A DNA stretch of 64,000 bases from Gammaproteobacteria bacterium (GCA_030426265.1 JAUHYP010000003.1:62001-126000), one strand, 5' to 3'. Positions 34,347 to 43,669 are shown, numbered from the stretch's first letter. The notes: generated by a model from the sequence alone, not told the origin. Numbers and translations are program-made.

Positions 34347-35201
34347 ATGACACCCTCCACCGATCCGCGCCACCCGCGGCCCTTCGGCGCCGGCTTTGCC
34401 TGGTTGCTGGCGGCCTGGGCCCTGTTGCGCGGCCATGCTGTCCGGCTGCTGCTCATGGGCCTGCTGTTCCAGTTGCTGGGGGGCGCTTCGCAGATGGGCA
34501 TCCTGGGCGTGCTGTTCCTGCTCGCGGTGCCGGCGCTGACCGCGGGCATGCTGCAGGGCGCGCACCTGGCCGCCACCGGCGGGCGTCCTTCGGCCATCAC
34601 CCTGTTCGCCGCCTTCCAGGACGGACGCCGGCTGCTCGCGCTGTTCCTGCTGGGCGCGTTCACGATCCTGGGGACCTTTCTGCTGGTGGGCTTCAGCGCC
34701 GCGGGCGCGTTGGCGGGCCTGGATCCGGAGTTGCTGGCGCGCCTCCAGGCCGGTGACCAGCAGGCGGTGCTGGAGCTCGATCCGGCCATCATCCGCAACG
34801 TCCTGCTGTCCATGGTCGGCGGCCTGTTCCTGGGCGCCTGCCTGGGTTTCTTCGCCATTCCGCTGGTCTGGTTCCAGGGCCGCTCACTGGGCGACGCACT
34901 GGTCACGGGGGTGGTGGTCCTGCTGCGCCAGTGGCGGGCGCTGACGGCCCTGGGGATCGGGCTGGCGGCGGTGGGCCTGCCGGTGGGCGCACTGGTCGTC
35001 ATGGTCGTCGCGACCCAGCCCGGCGGCGGGATGGGGTCCGCGGTCATGACGGGACTCCTGCTGGCGGTGGTGGTGGCTTACCAGGTGTACGGATTCGTGG
35101 CGCAGTACGTCGCCTTTCGCGACGTGTTCATGTCGCAGGCGTCACCTGCCGGAATGAATGCGCCGGACGAATCCGGCGGGGACGATCAGCTCGTGGCCTG
35201 A
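34347..35201 (+). CDS. BPSS1780-like multi-pass membrane protein
   Basis: A 284-residue protein with six or so helices. It has the N-terminal FGAGFAWLLAAWALLRG and repeated LLLMGLL / FLLAVPALTAG helices typical of the BPSS1780 family. PLVWFQGRSLGDAL lies between helices and the tail is acidic (ESGGDDQ). No catalytic motif is visible and the role is unknown. The ATG at 34347 is chosen to start just before the first helix. Its end overlaps the convergent tatC gene by 16 bp. Confidence 0.78.
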   Translation: MTPSTDPRHPRPFGAGFAWLLAAWALLRGHAVRLLLMGLLFQLLGGASQMGILGVLFLLAVPALTAGMLQGAHLAATGGRPSAITLFAAFQDGRRLLALFLLGAFTILGTFLLVGFSAAGALAGLDPELLARLQAGDQQAVLELDPAIIRNVLLSMVGGLFLGACLGFFAIPLVWFQGRSLGDALVTGVVVLLRQWRALTALGIGLAAVGLPVGALVVMVVATQPGGGMGSAVMTGLLLAVVVAYQVYGFVAQYVAFRDVFMSQASPAGMNAPDESGGDDQLVA

Positions 35202-35950
35202 TCCGCCTGGGCCCCGTTGCGGTGGGGGAGCAGGATACGGCACATGATGATGCCCGCCTCGTACAGGATCCACATCGGGATCGCCAGAAGGGTCTGGGAA
35301 ATCACGTCCGGCGGCGTGAGCAGCATGCCGATGGCGAAGGCGCCCACGATCACGTAGGGCCGCGCTTTGCCGAGCTTGTCGGTGGTGGTGAGGCCCGTGG
35401 CCACGACGATGATGGTCGCGATCGGCACCTCGAACGCCAGCCCGAAGGCCAGGAACAGCGCGATCACGAAATCCAGGTAACGACTGATGTCCGTCATCAC
35501 TGCCACGCCGTCCGGCGCGATCTTGTTCATGAACCCGAAGACCAGCGGGAACACCACGAAGAAAGCGAAGGCGCAGCCGGCGTAGAACAGCAGCACCGAC
35601 GAGAACAGCAGGGGCTTGGCCAGCCGCTTCTCGTGCTGGAACAGCGCCGGGGCCACGAAGGCCCAGATCTGGTAGATGACCACGGGGATGGCGATCACCA
35701 GCGCCAGCAGCAGCGTCAGCTTGAACGGTGCGAGGAAAGGCGAGGCGACGTCGATGGCGATCATGCTGCTGCCCTCGGGCATCGTCGCGAGCAGCGGGCC
35801 GGCCAGGAATCCGTAGATCTGGCGGGCGAAGGGCAGCAGGACCACCAGGACCAGTCCCACGGCCAGGCAGGCCTTGAGCAGGCGACCCCGCAGCTCGACC
35901 AGGTGTTCCAGGAAGGTCTGTTCCCGGTCGGTGTCCGGGTGGTCGCTCAT
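35186..35950 (-). CDS. tatC: Sec-independent protein translocase TatC
   Basis: A 254-residue membrane protein with six helices. The conserved N-terminus LEHLVELRGRLLK is the docking site for twin-arginine signals. Further marks are FQHEKR and the ITxxMLTPPDVISQ-like loop (AIGMLLTPPDVISQ). It overlaps tatB by 4 bp; tatA-tatB-tatC form one operon in the standard order. It exports folded, often cofactor-bearing proteins. Confidence 0.97.
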   Translation of the reverse strand: MSDHPDTDREQTFLEHLVELRGRLLKACLAVGLVLVVLLPFARQIYGFLAGPLLATMPEGSSMIAIDVASPFLAPFKLTLLLALVIAIPVVIYQIWAFVAPALFQHEKRLAKPLLFSSVLLFYAGCAFAFFVVFPLVFGFMNKIAPDGVAVMTDISRYLDFVIALFLAFGLAFEVPIATIIVVATGLTTTDKLGKARPYVIVGAFAIGMLLTPPDVISQTLLAIPMWILYEAGIIMCRILLPHRNGAQADQATS

Positions 35951-36432
35951 GCGGTGTTCCGGGAGTCCCGAGGCAGGGAACCCTGCCGAGGCTCCGATCC
36001 GGCATCGGGTGTGGATTCAGCTTCGGGCCCGGGTGCGGACTCCGGCCCGGACCCCGGTACGCTCCCGGCATCCGGTCCAGGCCCGGCGTCGGACCCGGTT
36101 TCCGAAGCCGTGCCTGTCCCCGGCGCGGGCAATGCACCGGTGGCCGGCGTGGAATTGGCGGTCTCGTCCACCCGCTGGTCGAGCGATTCGCCCAGCTCGC
36201 GCACCTGGCGCTGCATGGACGCCAGCTCTTCTTTCGCTTCCTTCACCTTGCTGGCGGCCTCCGCGGTGGCCAGTTCGGCCTCCACGGTGCGCTTGAGGTT
36301 GTTGTAGCTCATGCGGGCCTTACGCACGAAGCCGCCCAGGGTCCGGGCGACCGCGGGCAGCCGTTCCGGCCCCAGGACGAGCAGGCCGATGATGGCGAGC
36401 ACAAACAGTTCGGCGAAGCCGACGTCGAACAT
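35947..36432 (-). CDS. tatB: Tat translocase subunit TatB
   Basis: A 161-residue protein. The N-terminal helix begins MFDVGFAELFVLAIIGLLVLGPERLP, with the TatB Glu at residue 8 and the Gly-Pro hinge; an amphipathic helix follows (VARTLGGFVRKAR). The last ~65 residues are a Pro/Gly/Glu/Ser-rich disordered tail, longer than needed for function. It works with TatC in signal recognition. It follows tatA by 13 bp and overlaps tatC by 4 bp. Confidence 0.95.
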   Translation of the reverse strand: MFDVGFAELFVLAIIGLLVLGPERLPAVARTLGGFVRKARMSYNNLKRTVEAELATAEAASKVKEAKEELASMQRQVRELGESLDQRVDETANSTPATGALPAPGTGTASETGSDAGPGPDAGSVPGSGPESAPGPEAESTPDAGSEPRQGSLPRDSRNTA

Positions 36433-36445
36433 GGCCGTTCTTCGA

Positions 36446-36703
36446 TCAGACCTCGGAGCCGGACTTGCGGGTTTCCGGCTCCTGCCGGCGTTCCGCGTCG
36501 GCGCCGGTGGCTTCGGGGTCCGCGGACAGGCGCTCGGTGGACTCGGACTTGCCGGCGTCCCCTTCGTCCTCCATGCCTTTCTTGAAGCCTTTCACGGCGC
36601 CGCCGAGGTCGCTTCCGATATTGCGCAGGCGCTTGGTGCCGAACACCAGCACCACGATGAGCAGCAGGATGAGGAGCTGCCAGCCGCTGATACCTCCAAC
36701 CAT
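36446..36703 (-). CDS. tatA: Tat translocase subunit TatA
   Basis: An 85-residue protein with an N-terminal helix ([21 protein letters not shown]) whose FGTKRLRN hinge defines TatA, then an amphipathic helix ([16 protein letters not shown]). It forms the translocation pore. It is the first gene of tatABC and starts MVGGISGWQ. It lies about 115 bp downstream of the IPTL-CTERM gene's stop, on the same strand. Confidence 0.95.
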   Translation of the reverse strand: MVGGISGWQLLILLLIVVLVFGTKRLRNIGSDLGGAVKGFKKGMEDEGDAGKSESTERLSADPEATGADAERRQEPETRKSGSEV

Positions 36704-36817
36704 GTCAGAACTCCAGAGTGGGAACCGGGGATTTTAGCCCATTGCGGCCCCGACCGCGTCGTCGAATGCGCCGGAAGGCCGGGAAAGGAAGGGCCGGTCC
36801 AGGGCCCGGCGGAACGC

Positions 36818-37765
36818 TCAGGGGCGTTGGCGCAGGGCCAGGAATCCTGCCAGCACCAGGGCCAGGGTGGCGGCCAGGCGACCCCAGGCATCCAGGGTCG
36901 GAATCGGTGGAACGGGCATCAGGGGGCGCGGCGCCGGCGGCGGAACCGCCTGGCAATTGGACGGCGGCGCCACGGCGAGGCTTTCGAAACCGCTCTGAAC
37001 GACGGTTTCAGCGGTCTTGGTGGCGGTTCCGGTCGCCAGGTCGATCTCGAAGATTTCGCTGGGCAGTTCCTGGGCCTGGTCGCGGCGATCCGTGATCGCC
37101 CACAGTCGGCCCGAGTCGTCGAACGAAATGCCCGCTTCGAAATAGTCCGCGGCCTCGGCCCCGAGCGGCCCGATCAGCGTTGCGGCGCCGGTGGCCGGGT
37201 CGATCCGGTACAGGCTGCGGGAGTCCTGGGTCACGCCATCGGCCAGCAGGCCGTTGCCCAGGCCGTACAGCTCCGTGGGGTTGCCCTGCGCCGCCAGCGC
37301 GCTGATGTTCACGCCCAGGCTGCCGACCAGGGTGGCGGAGCCGGTAGGTGAAAGCTGGTACAGGGCCTGCTCGGCGACGGAGCTGACGTACAGGCTGCCG
37401 TCACAGGTGAAGGTCATGCCGAAATCATTGCCGGACACGGCGCCCAGGCCGGTGAGCGGTTCGACCCGCGTCAGGTCCACCGTGCCGTTGACGCGGTTGA
37501 CGGGAAACAGGCTGAGGCTGGATTCGTCGACGGCCCAGAGTTCGCCGCTCGCATCGAAGGCCAGACCCTCGACGTCGAGAAAGTCCGTCGTGCCCGAACG
37601 CACCTGCCCACGCAAGGTGGTGGCGCCGTTGGCCAGATCGATGACGTAGAGGGTATCGCCGTTGGGCTGGTCGGCGTTGACGCTGTAGCCGAACGGCGCG
37701 GCCGTCGCGCTGCCAGCGGACAGCACGAACACGCCGATCACAATGATCCGGTACAGGGTCTTCAT
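36818..37765 (-). CDS. Secreted beta-propeller-like protein with IPTL-CTERM sorting signal
   Basis: A 315-residue exported protein. The signal peptide is cleaved near TATA-APF. The body has about six repeats of the type YVIDLANGATTL, LYRIDPATGAATLIG and IFEIDLATGTATK, forming a predicted beta-propeller (DUF4394/LVIVD style). After a Pro-rich linker the C-terminus is IPTLDAWGR, a hydrophobic helix and RQRP: the IPTL-CTERM tag, even closer to consensus than the copy at 4.7 kb. The tag marks it for an exosortase-type enzyme and surface placement. The ATG at 37765 is preferred for its signal peptide. Binding target unknown. Confidence 0.85.
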   Translation of the reverse strand: MKTLYRIIVIGVFVLSAGSATAAPFGYSVNADQPNGDTLYVIDLANGATTLRGQVRSGTTDFLDVEGLAFDASGELWAVDESSLSLFPVNRVNGTVDLTRVEPLTGLGAVSGNDFGMTFTCDGSLYVSSVAEQALYQLSPTGSATLVGSLGVNISALAAQGNPTELYGLGNGLLADGVTQDSRSLYRIDPATGAATLIGPLGAEAADYFEAGISFDDSGRLWAITDRRDQAQELPSEIFEIDLATGTATKTAETVVQSGFESLAVAPPSNCQAVPPPAPRPLMPVPPIPTLDAWGRLAATLALVLAGFLALRQRP

Positions 37766-38092
37766 GGCCGGGCAGTATCCTGCCTTCTCAGGGCGCACAA
37801 CGGAGGCCACATGCTATCAGAAAACGTCGGTTTTACAAGAATTTAAGGCGCTTACAGGCGGTCCGGGAACCACTGTTGCGGGGCTGCAACAGCCGTTCCT
37901 GCCGCAGCCGGTTCCGGCCCTCCGGTGGTGCGTGCGCGAACCTCGTTTCACGGCGCGGGTTTCAGGGGTCCATCGGGCTGTTCTGACGCTGCAGGACGTC
38001 GTTCGGCGCCGCCGGGCTGCCGAAAGTGTGGTGTTTTCGCCACAAAACGCCGCGATCGCCGGCTTTCGGCTTTCGGGGGGCGTTCGGCCTGC
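37766..38092. other. Gene-free stretch between the IPTL-CTERM gene and queD
   Basis: 327 bases with no gene. On the minus strand a TTGTAA / TAGCAT pair (16-base spacing) at about 37811-37838 could be a sigma70 promoter for the IPTL-CTERM gene. It overlaps ACCGACGTTTTCTGA (37817-37831), similar to a site upstream of the first IPTL-CTERM gene. A small palindrome TGTTGC-GGGGCT-GCAACA occurs near 37874-37891. Nothing else stands out. Confidence 0.4.
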
Positions 38093-38449
38093 TCAGGGTC
38101 CCCGGTAGATGCAGCCCGCGTTGCAGGTTTCCTGCACAACCACCTGGGACAGGCCGGGTAGCGCCGGGGCCAGTCGCTCCCAGATCCAGCGCGCCAGGTT
38201 CTCGGAGGTGGGATTCTCAAGGCCCTCGATCTCGTTCAGCAGGTGATGGTCGAGCTGTTCGAAGAGGGGCTGGAAAGCGGCCTTCAGGTCGGCGAAGTCC
38301 ATGACCCAGCCCGTGTCCTCGCCGAGTTCGCCGCTGACGTGCACCTCGATGCGAAAGGAGTGACCGTGCATGCGGCGGCACTTGTGTCCTTCCGGCACGT
38401 TGGGCAGGAAATGCGCCGCCTCGACCTGGAAAACCCGAAAAACGTCCAT
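38093..38449 (-). CDS. queD: 6-carboxytetrahydropterin synthase QueD
   Basis: A 118-residue protein (E. coli QueD is 121) with the zinc ligands His13 (AAHF), His28 and His30 (HGHSF), the catalytic Cys24 in HKCRRMHGH, and the C-terminal Glu in [12 protein letters not shown]. It converts dihydroneopterin triphosphate to CPH4 for queuosine. The ATG at 38449 matches the family start MDVFRVF. No other queuosine gene is near. Confidence 0.93.
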   Translation of the reverse strand: MDVFRVFQVEAAHFLPNVPEGHKCRRMHGHSFRIEVHVSGELGEDTGWVMDFADLKAAFQPLFEQLDHHLLNEIEGLENPTSENLARWIWERLAPALPGLSQVVVQETCNAGCIYRGP

Positions 38450-38489
38450 GCACCGATTGTGGGGGGAACCCGCGCCCCGGTGCAATCGC

Positions 38490-38495
38490 TATACT
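38490..38495 (+). promoter_or_regulatory. Possible -10 box (TATACT) for the amidohydrolase gene
   Basis: TATACTG in the short divergent gap between queD and the amidohydrolase gene, 65 bases before the ATG at 38560. A clear -35 is not seen. Confidence 0.3.
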
Positions 38496-38559
38496 GGCCG
38501 ACCGGGCCCGGAGCCCGGAAAACACCTCCCGACGACAACGAACGCAAGACCCACCGCCC

Positions 38560-40101
38560 ATGAACAAGCTGTTTGCCCTGATCGCACTCCTGGTCGCCGG
38601 CCAGGCACTGGCCGCGCCGCTTTCCGCGCCTGATCGCGTACGGGGCGAGGGGCCCTTTCAGCGGCTGGTGCTGCGTGAGGTCATGATGGTCAACGGCGAG
38701 GGCGCGCCGCCGATCGGCCCGGTCGACATCCTGGTCGAAGGGAACCGCATCGCCGAGATTCGCAACCTGGGCATCCTCACGCCGTATGCGGACGACCGCC
38801 GCATCGAAGTGCGGGACGGCGACCGCGTGCTCGAACTGGCGGGTCACTGGATCCTGCCCGGATTCGTCGACATGCACGGGCATTTCGGCGGCGACGAACA
38901 GGGCGTGCCGGCCGAATACGTGGCCAAGCTGTGGCTGGCCCATGGCGTCACCACGGTGCGCGAGCCGGGCAGCGGCAATGGCCTGGACTGGGTCCTGGCG
39001 CACCAGGAGCGCAGTGAGTCCAACACCATCGCCGCTCCGCGCATCGTGCCTTACGTGTTCTTCGGCCAGGACCACGATGGACCGTTCATCAATCCTGAGG
39101 ATGCCCGTCGCTGGGTGCAGTCCGTGGCCCGCCGCGGGGCCGCGGGGATCAAGTTCTTCGGCGCCCCGCGCGACATCATGATCGCCGCCCTGGACGAGGC
39201 CGGGAAGCAGGGGCTGGGCACGACCATGCACCATGCGCAACTGGACGTGGTGAATTGGAACGTGCTCGATTCCGCCCGCCACGGCATGACCAGCATGGAG
39301 CACTGGTACGGACTGCCCGAGGCCCTGTTCGAGGACCGCGTGGTGCAGGACTACCCCCTGGACTACAACTACGCCAACGAGCAGCACCGCTTCGGCGAGG
39401 CCGGCCGCCTGTGGCTGCAGGCTGCCCCGCCGGGATCGGAACGCTGGAGCGCGGTGCGTGACGAACTGATCGGACTCGATTTCACGCTCGACCCCACCCT
39501 GACCATCTACGAGGCCAGCCGCGACCTCATGCGGGAAATGAACGCGGACTGGCACGCCGAGTACACCCATCCCAACCTGTGGGCCTTCTTCCAGCCCTCG
39601 CTGGATGCTCATGGATCGTACTGGTTCGACTGGACCACGGCCGACGAGATCGCCTGGAAGGCCAACTTCCGCCGCTGGATGGATTTCCTGCAGGACTACA
39701 AGAACCATGGCGGGCGCGTGACCCTGGGCTCGGACTCGGGCTACATCTGGAAGGTGTACGGCTTTGGCTACATCCGCGAGATGGAGCTGTTGCAGGAAGC
39801 CGGCTTCCACCCGCTGGAAGTCCTTCGCTCGGCCACCTTCCTCGGCGCGCAGGCGCTCGGCATGGAAGACCGGATCGGCTCCATCCGCGTCGGCAAGCTG
39901 GCCGATTTCGTCGTGGTGGGGGAGAACCCCCTGCACAACTTCAAGGTGCTCTACGGCACCGGCCACTTCCGACTCGGCGCCGACAACGTGCCGGAACGAA
40001 CCAGCGGCGTGCGCTACACCATCAAGGACGGCGTGGTCTTCGATGCCGCGCAGCTGCTGGAGGATGTCCGGCGGATCGTCAGCGAGGCGCGGGCGGAGTA
40101 G
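38560..40101 (+). CDS. Exported metal-dependent amidohydrolase
   Basis: A 513-residue protein with a signal peptide (MNKLFALIALLVAGQALA). It belongs to the amidohydrolase superfamily: metal motif GFVDMHGHFGG (HxH), a barrel with TMHHAQLD and GMTSMEHWYG, and the Asp in TLGSDSGYIW. The end carries the usual IRVGKLADFVVV. Secreted homologues act on prolyl dipeptides or lactones, but the substrate cannot be told here. It is monocistronic. Confidence 0.88.
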   Translation: MNKLFALIALLVAGQALAAPLSAPDRVRGEGPFQRLVLREVMMVNGEGAPPIGPVDILVEGNRIAEIRNLGILTPYADDRRIEVRDGDRVLELAGHWILPGFVDMHGHFGGDEQGVPAEYVAKLWLAHGVTTVREPGSGNGLDWVLAHQERSESNTIAAPRIVPYVFFGQDHDGPFINPEDARRWVQSVARRGAAGIKFFGAPRDIMIAALDEAGKQGLGTTMHHAQLDVVNWNVLDSARHGMTSMEHWYGLPEALFEDRVVQDYPLDYNYANEQHRFGEAGRLWLQAAPPGSERWSAVRDELIGLDFTLDPTLTIYEASRDLMREMNADWHAEYTHPNLWAFFQPSLDAHGSYWFDWTTADEIAWKANFRRWMDFLQDYKNHGGRVTLGSDSGYIWKVYGFGYIREMELLQEAGFHPLEVLRSATFLGAQALGMEDRIGSIRVGKLADFVVVGENPLHNFKVLYGTGHFRLGADNVPERTSGVRYTIKDGVVFDAAQLLEDVRRIVSEARAE

Positions 40102-40170
40102 GCGGCGGGGCGGTTTGCCCGTTCCCCGGCGCGATTGCGGGGATCGATGCGTTGAACCGGGAGACTGGCC

Positions 40171-41349
40171 TCAGGAGCCGCCGAAGATCACCTTCGGGCG
40201 GTTGAACAGGCTCGCGGCGAAGACGCCGAGCAGGACGCCGATCACCAGGGTGCCGCCGGAGGCGATCAGCAGCCAGGACAGGGGCATGGCCTCGCCGCGC
40301 AGGAATTCGGCGATCAGCAGGTTCTGCGAGAACATCGGGATGGTCATCATCCACGCTTCCGGCTTCACCGGGTTGGACATGAACACCAGGCTGGGAATCA
40401 TCGGGATGAAGATCACCAGGCCCATGTAGGACTGGGCCTCACGGAAACCCTTGGCGAAGGTCGCGAGCAGGGTCAGCAGGGCTGCCGCCAGGATGGCCAC
40501 GGGGCCCACTACCAGCAGCATCTTGCCGATCATGCCGAAGCCCAGGTCCAGCTCGAAACCGAGCGCGCCCGTGGGCATCCACGGCAGCGCCAGCCGGAAG
40601 GAAATCAGGGTCAGCACCAGGCTGGCCAGGGCGAAAGCGGCCGTCGCCACCATCTTGCCGGTCATGATCTGCCAGCGCGGGGCCGGGTTCAGCAGCAGGG
40701 GTTCCAGCGAGCGGCGTTCCTTCTCGCCCGCCGTGCTGTCGATGGCCAGGTGCATGCCGCCGGTGAAGGCCGTGATCATCAGGAAGTAGGGCAGGAAGAT
40801 CATGGCCAGGGCGCCACGGCTCTGTGGCGTCGACAGGTCCACGTCCTTGGGCAGGATCGGCGAGGCCAGGGCGGGGGACACGCCGCGCAGCTGGAGGCGC
40901 TGGGCGCCGATCTGCTGGCCGTAGCCCGCCAGCATGGACTTTACCCGCATCATCGGGATGTTCGATTCGCGCCGGGAGGGGTCGGCGATCACTTCCAGCA
41001 CGGCGGGTTCGCCGGCGCGCCATTCGGCCGGGAAGGTCTCGGGGATGCGCAGCACCACCGGGTGGGCCTGGTCGCGCACCACCTGCTCCGGGTCCTCCGG
41101 CGGGTCGAGGATCACCACGCCCTGCTGCTCGAGGAATCCGACCAGGTTGGGCGCGTGCTCCGCGCCGACCACGGGCAGTTCCAGGGTCTGCTCGGCGCGC
41201 TCCTCCTGCTTGGATAGGGTCAGGTAGCTCAGGCCGATGATGAGGATGGGAAAGACGATGGGCCCGAGCAGCAGCGAGTTGAACGCCGCGCGGCGGTCGC
41301 GGAGGTTTTCCACCACTTCCTTGCGGAACACGGTCCAAAGGCCGTTCAT
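40171..41349 (-). CDS. ABC-2 type exporter permease (NatB-like)
   Basis: A 392-residue membrane protein of the ABC-2 group. It has an N-terminal helix after MNGLWTVFRKEVVENLRDRR, a large extracytoplasmic domain, and then about five helices with EKERRSLEPLLLNPAPR between them, a hallmark of NatB-type permeases. It pairs with the ATPase gene (4 bp overlap). Candidates are Na+, antibiotics or lipids; the cargo is unknown. Confidence 0.87.
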   Translation of the reverse strand: MNGLWTVFRKEVVENLRDRRAAFNSLLLGPIVFPILIIGLSYLTLSKQEERAEQTLELPVVGAEHAPNLVGFLEQQGVVILDPPEDPEQVVRDQAHPVVLRIPETFPAEWRAGEPAVLEVIADPSRRESNIPMMRVKSMLAGYGQQIGAQRLQLRGVSPALASPILPKDVDLSTPQSRGALAMIFLPYFLMITAFTGGMHLAIDSTAGEKERRSLEPLLLNPAPRWQIMTGKMVATAAFALASLVLTLISFRLALPWMPTGALGFELDLGFGMIGKMLLVVGPVAILAAALLTLLATFAKGFREAQSYMGLVIFIPMIPSLVFMSNPVKPEAWMMTIPMFSQNLLIAEFLRGEAMPLSWLLIASGGTLVIGVLLGVFAASLFNRPKVIFGGS

Positions 41350-42080
41350 GCCAGCAGGCCCTCGTCGCTGCCGATGAGCTTCACGAACGCGTCTTCGATG
41401 TGGTTTTCGCCGCTCTGCGCCAGCAGTTCCTCCTGGGTGCCGTCAGCGGCGATGCGGCCGTCGGCGATGATGATGATGCGGTCACACAGCGCCGCCACCT
41501 CCTGCATGATGTGGGTGGACAGCACCACTGTGTGGCCGGCCGCCTTGAGGTCCTGGATGAATCGGCGCAGGGCGCGCGTGGTCATGACGTCCAGGCCGTT
41601 CGAAGGCTCGTCCAGCATGATGGTCTGCGGCCCGTGCACCATGGCGCGGGCGATCGCCACCTTCACCTGCTGCCCCTGGGAGAAGCCGTCGGTGGGCCGG
41701 TCGATGAAATCCTCCATGTTCAGCGTCGCGGCCAGCGTGTCGATGCGCTCGGCGATCTGCGATTTCGCCAGGCCGTGCAGCTCGCCGTAGTAGGCGATGT
41801 TCTCCCGCGCCGTGAGGCGCTTGTACAGCCCGCGGCTGTCCGGGACTACGCCCAGGGTGCGCTTGATCTCCAGGGCGTTCTCGCGCGGATCCAGTCCGTC
41901 GATGCGGATGGTGCCGGCGTCGGGCGGCAGCAGGGAGTAGAGCATGCGCAGCGTGGTCGTCTTGCCGGCGCCGTTGGGACCGAGCAGGCCGGTGATCTCG
42001 CCGTCGCGCATGTCGAAGGAAATGTCGCGCACGGCCTTCACCTCGCCGAAGGACTTGCTGAGGTTGCGGACCTCGATCAT
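41346..42080 (-). CDS. ABC transporter ATP-binding protein (NatA-like)
   Basis: A 244-residue ATPase with Walker A GPNGAGKTT, signature FSQGQQVKVA (a variant of LSGGQ), Walker B IMLDEPSNGLD and the switch His in VVLSTHIMQE. It energises the NatB-like permease. It overlaps the permease gene and the upstream hydrolase gene by 4 bp each, so all three are co-translated. The FSQGQQ signature is typical of the NatA class. Confidence 0.93.
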   Translation of the reverse strand: MIEVRNLSKSFGEVKAVRDISFDMRDGEITGLLGPNGAGKTTTLRMLYSLLPPDAGTIRIDGLDPRENALEIKRTLGVVPDSRGLYKRLTARENIAYYGELHGLAKSQIAERIDTLAATLNMEDFIDRPTDGFSQGQQVKVAIARAMVHGPQTIMLDEPSNGLDVMTTRALRRFIQDLKAAGHTVVLSTHIMQEVAALCDRIIIIADGRIAADGTQEELLAQSGENHIEDAFVKLIGSDEGLLA

Positions 42081-43555
42081 GGCTCGGGCCCCAGGAGCGT
42101 GGAGAAGAAGGGGGAAGGCGCGATGTCGTCCACGCAGTCCGTGTCCAGCTGCGCCAGCGTGCCGGCCTGGACGAAGCGCGTCACCACCTCCTGCATGCAG
42201 CGGTGGCGAAACACCGAGTGCGCCTGGCCGCGGGCCACCAGGTGCTGTGCGAAGGGCAGCGACGCGGCCACCTGGTCGGCGTAGCGCGGAGGTGTGACCG
42301 GGTCGCGTTCACCGGACAACAGCAGCACGGGAACATCGGCCGTCACCGGTTCGTGGAAATCGTCCGGCACCACGCCCCGCGGCCAGACCGCGCACTGGGC
42401 GCCGATGCCCTCGAGCATGACGTTGCCCAACAGGGTGTCCCCGTTGTCGGCATCCAGGTCCATGCGGGGGTAGTCCTCGCTGCAGATCACGGACAGTTCC
42501 ATGCCCCGGGACAGCATTTCCGTGAGGCCGGCCATCACCAGCATGGCCTGGCTGGCGAGGCGCTCCAGCTGGCCGGTTTCGACGGCCTCGTGAATCAGCA
42601 GGGGCAGCAGCGCCTGGCTCTCGGAGGTGTAGCTCAGGAAGCGCACCGCCACGGCCAGGACCTCGGCGGAGAGCTCCAGGGTCTCGATCTCGCCCGTGAC
42701 GGGGTGCGCCAGGGTGATCGTGCGCGGCGCTTCGCGGAGCTCCCGGAACAGGGCGGCCAGGGCGTCGGCCTGGTTGGGGAAGCGCTCGCTGCACACGGGG
42801 TCGGCCTGGCAGTCGGCCAGCACCCGTTCAACGGCCGCGTCCAGCGCGATGGCGTGTTCCTGGCCAAGGGCCAGTTGCATGGGCACCACACTGTCGAGCA
42901 CCACGCTGCGGACCGTCTCCGGGAAACGGCGCAGGTAGACCTGCGCGGCGCGGGTCCCGTAGGACACGCCCATCAGGTTGATCTTCTCGTAGCCCATCGC
43001 CCGGCGGACGGCGTCGATGTCGCCCATGGCGATCGTCGTGGTGTAGTAGCGCGGGTCGCCGTCCAGGCCGGCCAGGCACCGTTCGGCTTCCTCGGTGATG
43101 AGTTCCAGGTCGATGGCGGCGTCCAGGTCCATCACCTCGGTGGTGGGGCACTGCAAGCGGTTGGACTGCCCGGTGCCGCGCTGGTCCACCATCACGATGT
43201 CACGGTCCTTGCGCACCTGGCGCAGGGCGTTGCGCAGCATCACCCAGGTTTCGCTGGCGGCCTGGCCGGGACCGCCGGCAAAGAAAAACAGTGGATCGGG
43301 CTGCGGGCCCTGGGAGCTGGCCTCGGCGACGGCCACGTGGATGGAAATGGTTTTGCCGTCCGGGTCGTCGGGGTTTTCGGGAACGTCCAGGAATCCGCAG
43401 CGCGCCGCCGCCGTCACCGGGGTGCCGGGCATGGACAGCGTGCAATTCTCGAAGTCGATGGTGTTGCCGTCGGGCAGCGCCACGGCGGCCGGCGCCACGC
43501 ACAACAGGGACAGGGCGGCGGCGCCGCCGGCGAGTTGTCGTCGGAGGGTCTTCAT
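42077..43555 (-). CDS. Alpha/beta hydrolase with TAP-like C-terminal domain, exported
   Basis: A 492-residue protein with a signal peptide (cleavage near AVA). It has an alpha/beta-hydrolase core: oxyanion segment FFFAGGPGQAAS, DQRGTGQSNRL and the nucleophile elbow GVSYGTRAA. A C-terminal TAP-like region contains LLLSGERDPVTPP (Asp) and ARGQAHSVF (His). It is probably a periplasmic peptidase or ester hydrolase like tripeptidyl aminopeptidases. It is first in an operon with an ABC exporter, so enzyme and pump may act on one compound. Confidence 0.88.
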   Translation of the reverse strand: MKTLRRQLAGGAAALSLLCVAPAAVALPDGNTIDFENCTLSMPGTPVTAAARCGFLDVPENPDDPDGKTISIHVAVAEASSQGPQPDPLFFFAGGPGQAASETWVMLRNALRQVRKDRDIVMVDQRGTGQSNRLQCPTTEVMDLDAAIDLELITEEAERCLAGLDGDPRYYTTTIAMGDIDAVRRAMGYEKINLMGVSYGTRAAQVYLRRFPETVRSVVLDSVVPMQLALGQEHAIALDAAVERVLADCQADPVCSERFPNQADALAALFRELREAPRTITLAHPVTGEIETLELSAEVLAVAVRFLSYTSESQALLPLLIHEAVETGQLERLASQAMLVMAGLTEMLSRGMELSVICSEDYPRMDLDADNGDTLLGNVMLEGIGAQCAVWPRGVVPDDFHEPVTADVPVLLLSGERDPVTPPRYADQVAASLPFAQHLVARGQAHSVFRHRCMQEVVTRFVQAGTLAQLDTDCVDDIAPSPFFSTLLGPEP

Positions 43556-43630
43556 CGTCTGGTTCTGGAGGTTAAGGGTGCCGGGCGTGCTGCGTCCATA
43601 GGCAGTTGGTCACGCGCGGTCGCCGGTCCG

Positions 43631-43636
43631 TATAAT
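43631..43636 (+). promoter_or_regulatory. Possible -10 box (TATAAT) for the YadG/YadH-like exporter
   Basis: A consensus TATAAT 33 bases before the ATG at 43670, in the divergent gap with the TAP-like hydrolase gene. TTGGTC lies upstream at 43605-43610 but with a long 20-base spacer. Confidence 0.4.
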
Positions 43637-43669
43637 AGCCCGCTTTCCCCGGCCCCCACCGAATCACCC

